From: Theobroma cacao
Lineage: Eukaryota; Streptophyta; Magnoliopsida; Malvales; Malvaceae
Reading direction: 5' to 3'
DNA: 64,000 bases
Assembly: GCF_000208745.1 (NCBI RefSeq)
Contig: NC_030858.1
Span: forward strand, 30,163,234-30,227,233
In this document: piece after piece, positions 62,640 to 64,000 of the stretch
Layout of the letters: every line of letters begins with the position of its first letter
How positions within the stretch are numbered: the stretch's first letter is position 1
The notes under the pieces: model-generated
Database searches by the model: none
Seen by the model: the letters and a program-made list of their open reading frames with translations, nothing else
What the model was told of the DNA's origin: nothing
Translations under genes and position numbers: made by a program

Positions 62640-64000
62640 CAAAAAAGTTAACTACCAACAATTCTTTAATGAAATTTCTCAACCAGATAGTTTGCAGAGC
62701 TACTTTATAACAAGTTATAAATTTTGCTTACATAATAGATGAAGTCATAAGTGCGATACTTTATACTTTTCCAAGATATTGTACCACTTGCTATAATAAA
62801 AATGTATCCGAATGTAAACTTCTTTATCATCCAAAGAGCTTACAAAGTCAAAACCTTTATAATCTATTAGCTTAATATCTACATCCCTTTAGTAAATTAG
62901 CATACAACCCTTAGTCCTGTTCAAATATCTCATCACTTTATTTAAGCTTCTCAATGATCTGAAAATGAAAGTAAATATCTTTCAAAAAAACTCATTTCAA
63001 ACGTAATGTCAAGCCTTGCATAAACTTGAGCATACAATAAGCTCTATACTAACATATGGTATTGCTTTCGTAAATTCTCTCTTAACATCAACTTTAGGAT
63101 ATTGTGTTATATTCAATTTATTATCTTTAACAATTGGCATATCTCTACCTTTGCAATCAAATATAGAAAATCTATTCAACACTTGATCAGTGTATACACT
63201 TTAAAAGAATCCCAACAAGTGACGAGAGTTATATCTATGGATTTCAATTCCTAAAATATGGGGTTCTTTCTCAAGATCTTTCATGTTAAATTGCATAGAC
63301 AATATCTTCTTAATCGCTTGTTGCATGCCCAAATAACTACTAGCAAGCAAATAAACAATATATCATCAACATATAAAAAAGAAGAAGATAAACTTGCTTC
63401 TATTAAGCTTGAGATCTATGCATTTGTTTACCTTATTCTCAACAAAACCAAAAGAGATTATCACTTCATCAAACTTAAGATACCATTGGCGAGAAGCTTA
63501 TTTGAGCCCATAAATAGACATTTTTTACTCTACATACACGATGATCTTTACCATCCTTTCTAAATCCGTCACATTGTACAATATAAACATTTTCAATAAG
63601 ATTCTCCTTTAACAGATAGTTTTAACATCAATCTATTGTTATTTTAAATCATAATGAGCTACTACTGCCATAAACTCTAAAAGCATACTCAGAAGATATA
63701 AGAGAAAAGGTTTCAAAAAATCAAACTTCTTTCTATGTAAAGCCTTGGTAACTAGTTTGGTTTTAAACCTTTTAATCTTCATTTTAGAATCTTTCTTTGT
63801 ATTGTACACACATTTAAACCAATAGATTTGCAACCTTCAAGTAGGACAACAAGTTGCCACACACCATTATGTGACATAGATTGTATCTTATCCCTTGCAA
63901 CAACCACCACAAATCTCACTGATGACTAAAAATGGCTTTTGGAAAAGTTATTAGATCAATTACATGACCAATAACATAATCACCTTTTTAAAAGTAGAAT
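62640..64000 (-). pseudogene. Ty1/copia retrotransposon pol relic, runs off the right edge
   Basis: Read leftward from about 63840, pieces fit copia reverse transcriptase in order: 'IYWFKCVYNTKKDSKMKIKRFKTKLV' (63765-63840), 'MAVVAHYDLK' near 63640, 'SIYGLK' then 'ASRQWYLKFDEVIISFGF' near 63450-63520, 'FLYVDDILF' with the YVDD catalytic motif at 63362-63373, and 'DQVLNRFSIFDCKGRDMPI' near 63135-63190. The RNase H part (to about 62640) is barely readable. Many stops and frame changes make it dead. The integrase and left LTR would lie outside the window. Confidence 0.75.

Noticed and set aside
1..64000. CRISPR array, operon or bacterial system
   Set aside because: The window is clearly plant nuclear DNA; no spaced direct repeats of CRISPR type and no prokaryotic gene arrangement.

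Overview
The window is nuclear DNA of a flowering plant, a core eudicot and probably a woody rosid (I cannot name the species). The evidence is many-exon genes with GT-AG introns, AT-rich intergenic DNA, and protein families typical of dicots. One assembly gap (351 N) lies at 1939-2289.

Four intact protein-coding genes can be rebuilt exon by exon, and in each the exon lengths sum to a multiple of three. (1) An NPH3/BTB phototropism-family protein on the + strand (10841-15075, 4 exons, 631 aa). (2) Magnesium chelatase subunit D on the - strand (22234-29811, 15 exons, 760 aa). (3) A very large DDT/PHD-finger nuclear protein of the PTM-like group on the - strand (33239-43763, 9 exons, 1858 aa), with an AT-hook and an array of DLNLN-type EAR motifs. 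(4) The nuclear cap-binding protein large subunit CBP80/ABH1 on the - strand (48760-62012, 19 exons, 864 aa). A fifth gene, an intronless acyl-ACP desaturase on the - strand (16526-17625), is broken by two single-base insertions.

Between the genes are mobile-element remains. From left to right these are: an LTR-like block with odd tandem hairpin units (about 1209-4031); a hAT-type MITE with a perfect 8-bp target duplication (8400-8911); a 45-bp minisatellite (about 19870-20195) next to a PIF/Harbinger transposase relic (about 20620-21660); a tRNA-like SINE with a perfect 18-bp target duplication inside a ChlD intron (28685-28777) and an older relative at about 46524; a LINE RNase H relic (about 30381-30990); a hAT-like MITE whose right end was caught in a 212-bp tandem duplication (45294-46227); and a Ty1/copia reverse-transcriptase relic running off the right edge (about 62640-64000).

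The genes do not form an operon and are mostly unrelated housekeeping or signalling genes. One pairing is notable: ChlD (chlorophyll synthesis, plastid) lies directly downstream of a gene related to PTM, a PHD protein proposed to act in plastid-to-nucleus signalling. I found no clearly new system. The best leads are the EAR array in the PTM-like protein, the recent SINE insertion, the doubly frameshifted desaturase and the hairpin clusters in the left repeat block. All exon borders were placed by eye from splice signals and family similarity recalled from memory; no search was run.
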